Of a DNA stretch of 64,000 nucleotides, positions 37,801 through 47,317 are shown in pieces. The notes beneath the pieces are model-generated. The model was not told the DNA's origin, ran no database searches, and worked only from the letters and a program-made list of their open reading frames with translations. A program made the translations under genes and the position numbers. Origin of the DNA: Okapia johnstoni (Eukaryota > Chordata > Mammalia > Artiodactyla > Giraffidae); the NCBI GenBank assembly GCA_024291935.2, contig CM044316.1:4270501-4334500 (forward strand). Direction: 5' to 3'. Within the stretch, counting starts at the first letter, position 1. The number at the start of each line of letters is the position of its first letter.

Positions 37801-40800
37801 TCATGGGGTCAGAAGGTCAGATTCCATGCAGGCTGAGCCCTGCACAGGTCACACTTCCGTAATGGCTTCATGACTCCCTTTTGAGAGCGCTCTATGAGCA
37901 ACACTGCTTCCGTTGTGATTCTCCTCTCACGTAATTCAACCTGATCAGCAAGCATGTCACAGCAACAGAGGCACAGCCCTGCCAGCCACGCGGGGCCGTT
38001 TCACCTGCTGCAGCCTTCAGATTATTTCCTCAGGAGGCTCCCCAGCAGGGGGCATTCCTGGATCAGGGGTGGAGCCCCTGCTCCTTAATGCTTTTGAGTT
38101 TGTCCCTCAGCTGTCCTCCAGAAAGGCCATGCCAGCTCTGTTAGTCCTCTGGGACCCCTCGGCTCTGCCGCATGCTAGGCTTCCCAGAGGGGAAGGGAGC
38201 CTGGCTCCCTGAGCATAGGCCATCTGACCTGGGTCCCGCCCAGGGAGACAGACCTGAGCAGCTGGGCTCAGGAAACTGTCTGTCCCAGACAGCAGAAGCG
38301 AGGTTCCATATGCTTCTGGCAGGGTCTGAGGAAGTAGGACTATGGGGCCAGGCAGCAGACAAGGCCAGGAAGATGCTGCCCAGACAGGCCCGGCAGGCAG
38401 GGCTCGGAAGGCTTTGGCCCCTGCCCAGTGTGTGTCAGCCACAGGCAGCTTGGCCCCAGGCCAAGGTGAGAAAGAGGTTTGGGATCAGGAAAGCCAGGAA
38501 ATAGGGACCCCAAGGGGGAGGAAAAGGACAAGTGAGGCATCGGAAGTTGGGTATGGCACCAAGTGATCCACCTTAACTGGCCTCTCTGGCAGCTCAAATG
38601 ATAATGATAATAGGGTGGTGGGAAGCCTACCTTTCCTCCCAAGCTCCCACCACACATAGCCTCCTGCTGTGGCTCTTTCCTGGGTGGGGGTTTGTGCAGG
38701 CTAGAGCTACCCACCCACCTTTAACAACAGCATTGTTCCCTGAACATTTCCCATGCCTCGCTGGAGAGGGTTCCAGGTCGGCACCCAAGTTCAGAAGCTC
38801 CCTTACCCTGTGTCCTGTGAGGTAGCCCACCCTTCTGCATGCTGCTGTCTCCCTCGTCTGGCCCTGTGGTCCCAGCCCTGCCCTGTGATCACCTCTGACC
38901 CTGATAGGTGTGGCAGCCTCCTCCAGTCAGGCAGATTCCTCAGCTCAGCCCCCCTGTGCCCCTCACCCTGCTAAGGCCCCCCTCTGCCACCTTCCTCCCC
39001 CTGTGTTGCAGGCCCATCCTGGGTCCTAGCCCACCCTCCTGCCTGCCCCCAGCTCTCGCTCAGACTTTGGACCCTGCCTGTGGCCCAAGGGCGCCTTCCT
39101 GGCCAGGCCACATGCTGGGCAGGGGTACTTCAGTCCATCCAGGCCAAACTCAGGCCTGCTGACCCCTGTGTGAAAACTGGGGCACCCTCTCTCATTGGTA
39201 CCCAGACCTGGGTCCTGCAGGGCGAGCCTGCAGACACGTCCCTGTACCCACTGCCCTGGGAGGGGGCACACGGGCAGGAAGCAGCTGGGCTGGTGCAGGG
39301 GTGGCCGGGTAGCTATGCACAGCCAGTGCCAGGGCAGGAGTGGGGCCCACAGAGGGTTGCCACAGGCTGGACCCCAGTGTGTCCTGCCAGGTTGATCTGA
39401 TTCTCAGCCTCAAGGTGAAGCACCCTGGGGCGCCTGACGTGCCTGGGCTGTGGGAGGTGGGAATGGAGACTAAATCTGCATGTTTGCACCTATTGGGCTG
39501 CATCCCAGGGCGGCCACAGCCTTTTCAGAGACAACACCTGGATGGGAGTGCGGGTGGGCTCCGTCCATTGGTGGGAATCTCCCCTTGCACTGGATAGAGT
39601 ATAAAACCACACGGGGGCTCATCAAACCGCTGATCCAGTGGAGGGCTGCCTTCCTCCAAGAGAGGCACCAAAATAGGCACTCCACATATGCCGCAAAGTG
39701 ATAACGTCGCTTCTGCCTTGGGATAAAAAAGGTCATCTGGAAGAAGTCCCCGGGGAAAAGGAGCAGATTGTAGCTCGGGTTGACTGTAGCCTGGGCATGC
39801 CTCGGGCGCTGTCTCAGGACAGTCTCAGGTCACAGTCCCAGCGCTGTCCCTCTGATCTCGCAGTCCTGGGTCTGGTGAGAAGAATGGGAGGATGGGTGGG
39901 GTGGTCAGGCCAGGGACCAGAGCCTGCAGGGCCTGCAACTCCATCCACAGGGAGAGGAGGGGGAAAACCCTGGCGGCCATCCCGCTCTGTCCTGTAGGGC
40001 CCGAGAATGGTATGCCTCTGGGACTCAACTGGCCAGGGGTCACCAGTTTTCATCTTCGTGGCCTTTTACATGGGGTCAGCAAAGGCTCTGGACAAGCTTC
40101 CCCGGCTTTGACCCTGCAGTGAACCTGTCCTTTTGGGTGCTTGCTGAAAACTGCGCCCACGATGCCATCTCTGCACGGCTGTGCTCTGGGGACGCACACC
40201 GTGCTGGCTCGCCACTTCTCCCACTGGCAGGAGGCACTTCCAGCTCCAGGCAGCCCCCCACAGTGGCCAGATGGTGCTCACCCTGACTCACACCTCCTCT
40301 GCCCATCCTGGCTCCCTCTGCGTGGCCTCCCCTCTGAGGCCTTCAGACAATAGGGCATCAACCTTCTGTGGATCTCATCACAGACACACGAGGTATGGAC
40401 TCAGGAGATATATTTTCTCTTTGTAGGTTTAAACGGGACCTGCAGTAGCTCGAGTGTCCCCACGTCAACCTCGGAGACGCCCGACTACTTGCTGTGAGTA
40501 CTTCCCTCGCCTGCTGCTCCCTACCCCCCGGCCCTGCAGGTTAGCAGAGGCAGCACTGACCCGATGGCTGTGTGTGTACGCCTGTCTGTGTGCACGCACG
40601 TGTGCTGACGTGACCCCATGGCTGTGTGTGTATTCCTGACGGCCAGTCTGCTTGGAGTCAGGGCTGCTTCCTGGGTGGGGCTGGCCACGTGGTTGTGGAC
40701 ACTTCTAGGCTCTCTGCTACAGCCCCCTAAGCCCCTCCGGTCCCTCTCTCCCATCTCCCCAGAAAATACGCCACCATCTCCTCCTCGGAGCAGCGCCAGA

Positions 40801-42844
40801 GCTACAAAAATGACTTCAATGCTGAGTACAGTGAGTACCGAGACCTGCACGCCCGCATTGAGCGGATCACACGGCGCTTCACGCAGCTCGATGCCCAGCT
40901 CCGGCAGCTCTCCCAGGGCTCTGAGGAGTACGAGGTAGCACCCCTGCCCTCGCGCCTCCGTCAGCACTGCCTGGTGCCTGCATCCTCAGACATGTCCCCT
41001 CCTGTTGTGGGCGGGGGGCTCTGCCCGCTCCTCTCTCCCACTCTGAGTGATTCAGGCCTGTCCAGGGAGCTCCGCCGCCTCAGCCATGAGGCGCTGTAGA
41101 TGGGAGGTGACCCGTGGGGCTGGGGGTGGCCTGCCGAGCAGTAGAGACTGCCAGGAAACCAGGGGCTGGGGTGCATGCACCACCACCCCCCCCCCCCGCC
41201 AAGCACCTGGGGGCTTTTCTGCAGCCCACTACCGCATCACAGGAGAACTCGCAGCGCTGCCCCCGCAGCAGGAGGGGCAGGCCCTGGCCACAGCCCACAG
41301 CCCATCCGCACTGCCATAGCCGCCGGGGGAGGGAGCAGCGGGTGGGGGGTCCCTGGGGCCCCAACCCTCTCCTCCCACCTAGGGCACTTGAGTTTCCCCA
41401 GCCATCCCGAGTGGGACCTCACCACAGGGGGCCTCGGGACTCCAGCCTCCCCATTGGGACCCCTTTCAGAGCTGGTTACCTGACGACAAGGCCAGCCCTG
41501 ATGAATCATGGTGCTGGGTTCTGTCTCCCTGGTGGAGGCGATTTTGATTTCCCGAGGAGATGGCTTGTGATTGGAGACACAGTGGGGGTTCTGAGGATCT
41601 AGGACAGGCAAGCCCCCCCCGGGCAACCCCCATCCTCCCATCTCCTTGCAGCCCTTGCAGGTGGTCAGGGGGCCTCTGTGCTTGGCCTTGAACTGGGCAC
41701 CGGCCAGCTGGATGCGAGGGAAGGCGGCCTTCCCACCTGCTCTTTGCCTTCCCCCTGCTCCTCCCACCGTGTGGCCTCGTTCGTGTCCCTGAGTCGCCCC
41801 CTTGGCCCTGCTCCTCCCCCAGCCTGCACCCAGCCCCTCCTCGGTACTCCCTCAGGCCATCACACCACAGCTGCAGCGATTGTCCCCAAGCATGCAGTGA
41901 CCTGGGAGATCACCGTTATCAAGGAGAAAGGGTCACTCCTTTGGGGTATCTTGCAGATAATGCATTGTTCACTTTTTCTTTTGTTTTTCATCCAGACTAC
42001 TCGTGGGCAGATCCTTCAGGAATATCGAAAAATCAAAAAGGTGAGCCTCCATCCCCTTGTGGGGGTCAGGGTGGGGTGGGATCAGGTGAGTGGCGCTGTG
42101 GTCTGGGAGAGGAGGGCGGGCGGGTGGGCCTCCCTGGGTTGGTCTCAGGTCCTCAGAGGAGCTCCTCCCCTGTTGATAGCTGAGAAGCTTAAGTCTGTCC
42201 TGGGAGCTCAGGTGCCCCCCTCCCCTGAGCACCCCTGCACCCTCTGCATGCTCTCCCACTGTTGGTGGGCACAGCCCCAGGCCCTTTGCAGCTCCCTCAA
42301 AGGTCCAGGGGAGGGAGCACAGTTCCCCACCCTATCCTGGCCCCGTCTGAGTCCTTCACTGCTAGAGTCGGGGAGGAACCTTGGTCTCGTGGGCTCAAGT
42401 GGTCCCTGCCTTGGGCTCCCTGGCCGTCTCCTGGGATGTGGCTCCACCACAGCAGCTCTTGTTCCCTACGGCTGAGTGTGCCAGGGTGGTTCCCGCCAGC
42501 CAGGCCCCAGCCCAGCATGGAAGCCTCGTGACCCACCTCCCCTCAGCCTAGCCATGACCCTGTTTCCCAAGGTGGAGCCTGGGGGCAGCTCAGGGGTCCC
42601 TGTCATGGCGTGAGGGCTCTGGCCTGCGAGTAGGGGCCGGGGGCAACTAGGCAGGGCGGCTTGCGTTGGCATTGGGCTCTCAGCCCTGGCCCTGTGGATG
42701 AGGCTTACCCCAGCCGCTCTCTTGTAGACCAACACCAACTACAGCCAGGAGAAGCACCGCTGCGAGTACCTGCACAGCAAGCTGGCCCACATCAAGAGGC
42801 TCATTGCCGAGTACGACCAGCGACAGCTTCAGGCATGGCCTTAG
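15681..42844 (+). CDS. ELL: ELL, RNA polymerase II elongation factor, exons 2-12 (5'-partial)
   Basis: ELL raises the catalytic rate of RNA polymerase II by suppressing pausing. It works in the nucleus in the super elongation complex (with AFF1/4, P-TEFb, EAF) and the little elongation complex at snRNA genes (family knowledge). Eleven exons are seen: 15681-15728, 22554-22675, 23060-23223, 25172-25446, 29318-29442, 34958-35054, 36239-36725, 40427-40493, 40763-40934, 41996-42040 and 42728-42844. All junctions are GT-AG and the joined frame is open for 572 codons plus TAG. With a human-like 45-codon exon 1 the protein would be about 617 residues (human 621). Exons 2-6 carry the N-terminal ELL domain, exons 7-9 a proline/serine-rich linker with a lysine cluster, and exons 10-12 the occludin-like C-terminal domain. 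Exon 1 and the promoter lie left of the window. Start and end given are the CDS span including introns. Confidence 0.97.
16326..16344. repeat. Poly-T run (T19)
   Basis: Nineteen T on the plus strand followed by AAATCT. It may be the tail of a reverse-oriented retroelement whose body I cannot identify. Confidence 0.85.
16964..16980 (-). promoter_or_regulatory. CTCF-like motif in ELL intron 2
   Basis: On the minus strand GGGCCACAAGAGGGCGC differs from the core consensus at two weak positions. Confidence 0.4.
17926..18128 (+). repeat. BOV-A2 SINE
   Basis: Head GGGGACCTCTTGGTGGCCCA, B-box-like GGGTTCCATCCCTGGTCAGG, and an ACAAAATAAA end. Confidence 0.85.
19024..19165 (-). repeat. Bov-tA SINE, diverged and truncated
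   Basis: The interior matches the reverse Bov-tA pattern ('tttcctgggcaagaatcatg', 'gggttgccatttccgcctcc'). Both ends are degraded. Confidence 0.75.
20657..20690. repeat. GT microsatellite, imperfect
   Basis: GTGTGCGTGTTTGTGTGTGT-like run in ELL intron 2 ending TATACACAT. Confidence 0.85.
22554..22675 (+). CDS. ELL: ELL exon 3
   Basis: 122 nt in phase 0, starting [13 protein letters not shown] and ending in a serine codon split AG|C. Acceptor CCATGCAG, donor GTGAG. Part of the N-terminal ELL domain (about residues 62-102). Confidence 0.95.
23060..23223 (+). CDS. ELL: ELL exon 4
   Basis: 164 nt completing the split serine, then [15 protein letters not shown] through KAGGRYL, with the last G of a split glycine codon at the donor GTGAGG. 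About residues 102-157 of the ELL domain. Confidence 0.95.
23224..25171 (+). other. ELL: ELL intron 4
   Basis: 1.9 kb of largely unique-looking sequence. It carries a consensus CTCF-like motif at 24970-24986. No repeat family or exon was recognised. Confidence 0.75.
24970..24986 (+). promoter_or_regulatory. CTCF-like motif in ELL intron 4
   Basis: TGGCCAGCAGGTGGCAC agrees at every position with the core consensus YGRCCASYAGRKGGCRS. Binding is not shown. Confidence 0.55.
25172..25446 (+). CDS. ELL: ELL exon 5
   Basis: 275 nt, about residues 157-248, from [12 protein letters not shown] to LDGLLQQ. It includes a glycine/serine stretch and the highly conserved block [20 protein letters not shown]. 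Acceptor ACTGTAG, donor GTGCGT. Confidence 0.95.
27590..27995 (+). mobile_element. Old L1 relic
   Basis: It shows a typical L1 3' pattern in sense orientation: 'tttgacccactaatcccact' followed by 'tggaatattactcaaccatt' and AAAAAAT. Diverged and without useful open frames. Confidence 0.55.
28325..28998. repeat. Old interspersed repeat interrupted by a SINE
   Basis: The flanks 28325-28525 ('gctgctgtcatagaacacca...gactgggtgggtta') and 28883-28998 ('cacctcccaaaggcctcacc') look like two halves of one widespread mammalian repeat. I do not name its family. The SINE sits between them. Confidence 0.5.
28529..28878 (+). repeat. tRNA-Glu SINE ending in a 30-base poly-C run
   Basis: Head GGGCTTCTCTGGTGGCTCAG, B-box-like GGGTTCAATCCCTGATCC, and repeated 'ctgctgagcccatgcacc' units. 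The expected A-rich tail is replaced by C30 at 28848-28877. Confidence 0.88.
29318..29442 (+). CDS. ELL: ELL exon 6
   Basis: 125 nt, about residues 249-290. It contains [20 protein letters not shown], the end of the N-terminal ELL domain. It ends in a split arginine codon CG|G at donor GTAACA. Confidence 0.95.
30372..30572 (+). repeat. Bov-tA SINE
   Basis: Sense Bov-tA: 'gcagtaaagaatctgctggc', GGTTCAGTTCCTGGGTTGGG, 'cttgcctggagaatcaaatg', and the end GCAAAGAGTCGGACATGACT followed by a short (ATGC)n run. Confidence 0.88.
31319..31537 (-). repeat. tRNA-Glu SINE (CHR type), reverse orientation
   Basis: The reverse head 'ccactggaccaccaggggag' lies at the right end and 'ggagcaaacctgtgtccgc' marks the reverse B box. 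Confidence 0.85.
32440..33250 (-). mobile_element. L1 relic, reverse orientation
   Basis: AT-rich block whose reverse complement reads as L1 ORF2/3' sequence. Marks on the plus strand are 'attgctgggccatatggtaa', 'cattcccaccagcagtgccc' and 'ttctttggagagatgtgtat'. Reading frames are broken. Confidence 0.75.
33283..33437 (-). repeat. tRNA-Glu SINE fragment (CHR type)
   Basis: Reverse-oriented body 'tgtttgtggctgcgctgggt' through 'gcggcacatgggcttggttg', without the head. Confidence 0.75.
34958..35054 (+). CDS. ELL: ELL exon 7
   Basis: 97 nt, about residues 290-322, starting KLCQPQSTG and rich in Gly, Ser and Pro. Acceptor CTCTGCAG, donor GTAGGA. It begins the low-complexity linker. Confidence 0.94.
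35055..36238 (+). other. ELL: ELL intron 7
   Basis: 1.2 kb without a recognised repeat or exon. It contains a CTCF-like motif on the minus strand at 36066-36082, about 155 bp before exon 8. Confidence 0.75.
36066..36082 (-). promoter_or_regulatory. CTCF-like motif in ELL intron 7
   Basis: On the minus strand TGACCACAAGGGGGCGC has one mismatch to the core consensus. It faces the intron 4 motif in a convergent arrangement. Confidence 0.5.
36239..36725 (+). CDS. ELL: ELL exon 8, linker exon
   Basis: 487 nt, about residues 323-485, the longest exon. It holds [20 protein letters not shown], then a proline-rich stretch and a lysine cluster at about 442-455 ([14 protein letters not shown]), which looks like a nuclear localisation or nucleic-acid-contact segment (inference). 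Compared from memory with human ELL, it lacks a few residues after PTPGP and differs just before the 3' splice junction. Acceptor CTTCACAG, donor GTAGGT, split glycine codon. Confidence 0.95.
36726..40426 (+). other. ELL: ELL intron 8
   Basis: 3.7 kb of mostly unique-looking, fairly GC-rich sequence with no recognised transposon. A weaker CTCF-like motif lies near 38042-38056. I see no exon. Confidence 0.75.
40427..40493 (+). CDS. ELL: ELL exon 9
   Basis: 67 nt, about residues 485-507: GLNGTC, a short serine run, then [12 protein letters not shown]. The exon leads into the C-terminal domain. Acceptor TTTGTAG, donor GTGAGT, split leucine codon CT|A. Confidence 0.93.
40763..40934 (+). CDS. ELL: ELL exon 10
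   Basis: 172 nt, about residues 507-564. It encodes most of the occludin/ELL homology domain, including [20 protein letters not shown] and the heptad-like [21 protein letters not shown]. This domain binds AFF proteins and other partners (family knowledge). Confidence 0.96.
40935..41995 (+). other. ELL: ELL intron 10
   Basis: 1.1 kb without a recognised gene or repeat apart from a short C run near 41187. Its last 60 bases turn T-rich before the exon 11 acceptor. Confidence 0.7.
41996..42040 (+). CDS. ELL: ELL exon 11
   Basis: A 45 nt microexon-sized exon of 15 whole codons, [15 protein letters not shown], in the occludin/ELL domain. The acceptor follows a T-rich tract (TTTTTCATCCAG) and the donor is GTGAGC. 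Skipping it would keep the frame. Confidence 0.94.
42041..42727 (+). other. ELL: ELL intron 11
   Basis: 687 bp of GC-rich intronic sequence between two constant exons. Nothing further is recognised. Confidence 0.75.
42728..42844 (+). CDS. ELL: ELL exon 12, C-terminus and stop
   Basis: Coding part of the last exon: 38 codons ending [14 protein letters not shown], then TAG at 42842-42844. It matches the conserved ELL C-terminus. Confidence 0.96.
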   Translation, partial: TNTNYSQEKHRCEYLHSKLAHIKRLIAEYDQRQLQAWP

Positions 42845-42978
42845 CCCAAGGCCACAGGGCAGGAGGTCCCACTCGACCAGCCAGGCCAGCTCAACTCACG
42901 GGGCTGACCCTTCTGGATGGTGGGGAAGCTGGGGGCAAGGGGGAGCTAAAGACAAGAAGAAATAGATTGATTTAACAC

Positions 42979-42984
42979 AATAAA
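42979..42984 (+). terminator. ELL: Proximal AATAAA poly(A) signal in ELL 3' UTR
   Basis: A canonical hexamer only 135 nt after the stop codon, followed by a TG/G-rich stretch (TGTGAGGAAGAG). It could give a short-3'-UTR isoform; usage is unknown. Confidence 0.5.
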
Positions 42985-43983
42985 TGTGAGGAAGAGTACA
43001 GTCATCTGAGCCAGCGACACCGGCTCTCGGGAGCCCACGCAGGCCTGGCCACCCACAGGTCACACAGACCCAGGTAGGGCGTCCAGCTCCCCTCGAGCCC
43101 CCCACCCCTCCCGTGCAGTCCCCCTGCCTAGGATGGGCTCCCCAGGAAGCCCACCTCCTCGCCAGCCACCCCACAGGGGGCTTCAACTTTTTGTCAGAGA
43201 AAGACTCCAGGGCCGGCCTGCCTGCTTGCCTTTTCTAGTTTTATACAAAGACAGGCTACTGCTGACGAGACTCGAGTCTATTTTTGTACGAAAGAAAAAG
43301 CATCTTTTTTCTACACCTGTGCCTCCCCTCTTTGGACACCCAGGGTCTAGATGCTGCCCTGTGTCCTTTCTACAGTATTACAGATGCTCCGGGAGTCTGG
43401 CCTTGTCTCTGCAAGCTCGGAGGAGAGAACTGGGGAGGCCACCGGGGGCCCCTCTCCCGCACTGGTCTCCCTCACACACCACCTCTCCCTGGCTCTGAGT
43501 GGGGTGGGCTCGGCAATCAACCCCTGCAGCTCTATTTGGAAACCTCCAGCTGGCCCAGGAGCAGCTGCTGGGAGCCACCAGGCCCGCCTTGCTATTCCAG
43601 GCCCTCAGCTGTCGTGGGTCACCAGGAGCTTCTGTGCTTGTAGCCCGCGCTCTGCAGCACCGGCGTCGGATTTTATCTAGCTGTCTTCAATCTCCTCTGC
43701 TGCTCCTCACTTAGCACTGCTGAGGCCAAGTGGTCTCCATGTTCTTGACCTCGCTCCGCCCCTCAGCCCCACTTTGGGGTTCTGGGGTCGTCTTTGCAGA
43801 GCCACCACGGGGTTTGCACTCAGGGAGGGGCTGGGGGTCGAGGGAGCCAGAGAGCCCCCGGAGAGTGAGCTCAGAAAAGGTGCCTGATCCCCCCTCTCTG
43901 GGGGTGCTGGCCCAAGGACACCCCAATTGCTGCTTAGTCACTGTGCCTAGTCTAATGTCCCTGAAAGCGTCAGGGGGCATGTA

Positions 43984-43990
<7 letters not shown>

Positions 43991-44014
<24 letters not shown>

Positions 44015-44032
44015 TTGCGTTTGCGTTTGCGG
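43991..44032 (+). repeat. ELL: (GT)12 plus TTTGCG repeats in ELL 3' UTR
   Basis: Twelve perfect GT units (43991-44014) followed by three TTTGCG-like units. In the mRNA sense this is a UG-repeat. Confidence 0.9.
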
Positions 44033-44914
44033 GGCCCCGCCAGGGCGTGCTGGGGTCTAAAGCGAGCGTTCACGTGAATTCAGAGCCACGTTCAGTGAAG
44101 CCACGATGGGGGAAGGCTGTGGGGCTGGTTGCAACCCACAGCCCAGAGGTCACTGCGGGGCGGGGGCAGGGGTTGCTGCCAGGATCCTAGTGAGGCAGGG
44201 AGAGCGGAAATGCTCGTGTAGACATGTCTATTTTTCTAAGCTGTGGGGGTGTCTCCTAATGGCTTCCCAAAGAGCAGTCATGCCTGCAGTGTCCCCACCC
44301 CACCCCAAGATCTCTGTGGGACCCCTGGGGTGCCCGGAGCACTGAGGAAGCTGATCCTTTATGTTTCAATAGCTGTCGTGTTGTTTTTCATTTGGGATGG
44401 AGGGGGGACAGGCTGAGCAGACCCTGGGACCCTGAGTCCTGTCGACAGCCGTCATGTACTCAGCCGGGACGTGCAGACTCGGGTGGCGCGGGGTCACTCA
44501 AGGAGGCCCCACCCTGGAGGGCCCACTTGCCCTCTGCCCTGGGGTCCAGTTCGAGGGACTCTCAGTTGAATTTCCTCCTCCTCCTCGTTGTTTTTTGTTG
44601 TTGTTTATTTTCTCCTTTTAAGGAATTATGAAGCTAAGAGGAGTTTTGTGCTTGGGGCGGGGGTTGATGGACAAAAGTTCTGGCTGATTAAATATGGTCT
44701 AACTTATTGATACTGTTTTTTTTTTTCTTTTAATATTGTACTGTGGAGAAAAACTATTTTGAGCCATGGAGTTGGTGTTTACAAGAACTTTTCACTTTTG
44801 CCAAAATGTTACAATTGAAAGACGTCTGCATCTTCAGTTTCCTAATATTTTCTTAAAAGATCTAGTGTCCTTTTTGTACGCTAAACAGGTGAATGCTGAT
44901 TTTTTTCAACCTAC

Positions 44915-44920
44915 AATAAA
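44915..44920 (+). terminator. ELL: Distal AATAAA poly(A) signal of ELL
   Basis: A canonical AATAAA at the end of an AT-rich 3' UTR tail, after which base composition returns to GC-rich intergenic DNA. It is the most likely main cleavage signal, with cleavage about 15-25 nt downstream. Confidence 0.8.
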
Positions 44921-46868
44921 TTCACTGAACTGAACCTGTCAGCCCAAGCTGGGAGTATATATGTCATTCCCCAGGGGTAGGGGGGACTGGTTCCGTCTTG
45001 GGGTGGACTGGGGTCAGGAGGCCACCTGGCCACGGGGCGACCGTGGTGGGGGGCGGGCGTGGGCTGAGCATGGAGAAAGCTTTGTGGGCAGCCTGCCACA
45101 GCCACTGCCCAGGAATGAGGTTGGCAGGTGGAGGGCTGACCTGAGGCAGAGGGCCCTGCAGATGCCAGAGCAGGAGACCAGCCAGCCTGCTCACAGGTGA
45201 GAACTGACAGAGACGGGAGGCGGAGGCAGTAGGGAGCCATGGCCGGCACATAAGCAGAGTGGTGCCCCTGTGGAGTGGCCAGAGTGGGCTGAGCCAGGCA
45301 GGGGGACCCCAGGGCTCCCACAGAGACAAAGCCCCCAGTAGTGGAGCCGTGTGGAGCAAAGGGAGTACTTTATTTGGGCTAATGAGCTTTGGCTGATGGA
45401 AACGACTGAGTAGCAGCACTGTTTGATTATTCCTCCCAGGCCGCACACTGGGGTGGGGGTGGGGTTCCCCTTGCCCCCCCTCGGGGACAGGGGTACTGAG
45501 CCTGAGGCCCAGTGGAGACCCATAGGCTCAGGACACCAGCCAGAGAGCCAACCTTGCCCTGTGTTCCAGGTGAGGAGCAGAAGGCAGGGGGCAGTTTCTA
45601 CCCTCCAAGGACACAGTGGAGGGGAATGTTTATTTTAGGAAGGAAAAACAAAGAATAAGACCAGGATTAAAGGGGTCCAGGGGTCAGGGACTGTGGGCCT
45701 TAGCCTCCCTGGTGGCCCTGCTGGCCACTGGCCTTGGCCTGAGTTCTGAGGCGGCCCAGGAATCTGAGGGGCGCGGGAGGGGCGGTCAGTCAGGCCCTGC
45801 GGGGCAGAGTGTGCCCTGTTCCCTAGGCAGCCTGGCCACGCTGTTCTAATGGATAAATCTGTCCCCACACCCCTGCCTGCTTCAGCCTCCTCTCACCTCA
45901 GGCTCGCCTTGCCCACCCGTCTCCCGCAGCCTTCCACCGGCCTCCCCCACAGCTCTGTGGCCACAGGCAGTTCCCTGACCATCCTTCCTGAGCCAAAGAC
46001 ACCCCGAGTCCAGGTCTCCAGGGGACTTCCCACCTTCATAACCCACACCATGGCCACAGGGCTCAGGGGTGCCTGCCAGTCTCTGCCTCTCGCTGGACAA
46101 CATCTGCCAGCACCTGGTTCCGTCAGCCCCTCCCGGGCCCCAGGCAGGCTCCGTCCGGGTGCTGGCACTCAGCAGTGACCGCGACAGTTCTGCCCTTGCC
46201 CTTGGAAGCCTGCAGTCTGGTGGGATTGGGGGTCCCTGGTCACTCAGTGCTCACCCGCAGGCAGCACACTCATCCCGTGTCACACCCCCAGCTGGTCCCT
46301 ACTAGAAGTAGCAGTTACTACCAGTAGTACTAGGAGTAGCCGGAACTACTCCAACACGGCCCCTCCAGGAGCCTGCCTGGACCTGCTCTGCCCACACCTC
46401 CTGCCAGCACCTCCCACAGGCTGCCCTGTGAATGCTAGGGTTCCCCAGGGCTGGGGCTTTTTACACAGTCCTGTGGTGTGACATGTGGCCTGGAGGGCTC
46501 CAGCTCATGCAGATTCTCCAATACCAACTAGGGGTCAGACAGTTCTGTTCCCAGGTTATGGGGCTCAGGTCCCCACTGCAGACAGCAGCCTCGAGTCCTT
46601 GGCCACCCATACTTCTGAACAACCTGCCGTAAATCAGGGGTTCCCTCCAACCCCCTCAGAAGTTTGCTAGAATGGCTCACAGTGCTTAAGCAAACACTTC
46701 AACAGCTGAATGGAGGAGAGCGGGGTGTGGGGAATGGTGCACGGCTGCCATGACTTCTCCCGGTGTCACCCTCCCAGCAGCTCCATGTTTTCACCCGCAC
46801 CCCATTGTTTAGGAGCTACAGAGGTTTCATGATTGAATAAATCACTGCCCATTGATAATTCTTTTTTC

Positions 46869-46987
46869 TTCTGTTTTTAGGCCACACTGCTGGGCATGCG
46901 GGATCTTAGTTCCCTGACCAGGGATCGAACTCCAGCCCCCTGCGGTGGAAGTGCAGAGCCTTAACTACTGGACTGTCAGGGAAGCCC
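46869..46987 (-). repeat. tRNA-Glu SINE (CHR-2 type), reverse
   Basis: It reads 'ttagttccctgaccaggg', ATCGAACTCCAGCCCCCTGC and the reverse head 'ctggactgtcagggaagccc'. Confidence 0.85.
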
Positions 46988-47317
46988 CTGGCAATTAGTG
47001 ATCAAACTCAATCTCCAAGCCAGAAAGCGGGACAAAACCCAAATATTTATTATACCAAATGCCCTGTCCCCAGCCCTGAGGGTCTGCCTTGGCCCCCAAA
47101 CTGCCTCCCTCCCCCTCGCATCCAGCCCTTTTTCATCTGCCCCTGAAACCAGTCCCCCAGGTTTTTGTCTAGGCAGCTCTTCATATCTTTCTTTGATAAG
47201 CGATGTCTTCATTATCTCAAGATACTGTCTAGCAGCCACCTCTTCCAGGCAGCCTGCCCTGCCCACCGCTGCCTCTTAGGTCCCTCTGGTTGGGAGTGCC
47301 CCCCTCACTTCTCTTTA

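Larger units (their letters stand above)
42845..44938 (+). other. ELL: ELL 3' UTR
   Basis: About 2.1 kb between the stop codon and the distal poly(A) signal. The last 300 bases are AT-rich, unlike the flanking GC-rich DNA. It carries an early AATAAA at 42979, a (GT)12 tract at 43991, an ATTAAA at 44687 and the main AATAAA at 44915. The cleavage point is estimated. Confidence 0.8.

Noticed and set aside
39599..39607. GTATAAAAC, a TATA-box-like sequence in ELL intron 8
   Set aside because: An isolated AT-rich hit with no CpG island, exon or reading frame downstream; expected by chance in this length.
41678..42475. 265-codon plus-strand frame near ELL exon 11
   Set aside because: Mostly intron sequence read across the exon 11 splice sites in the exon's own frame; not a separate gene.
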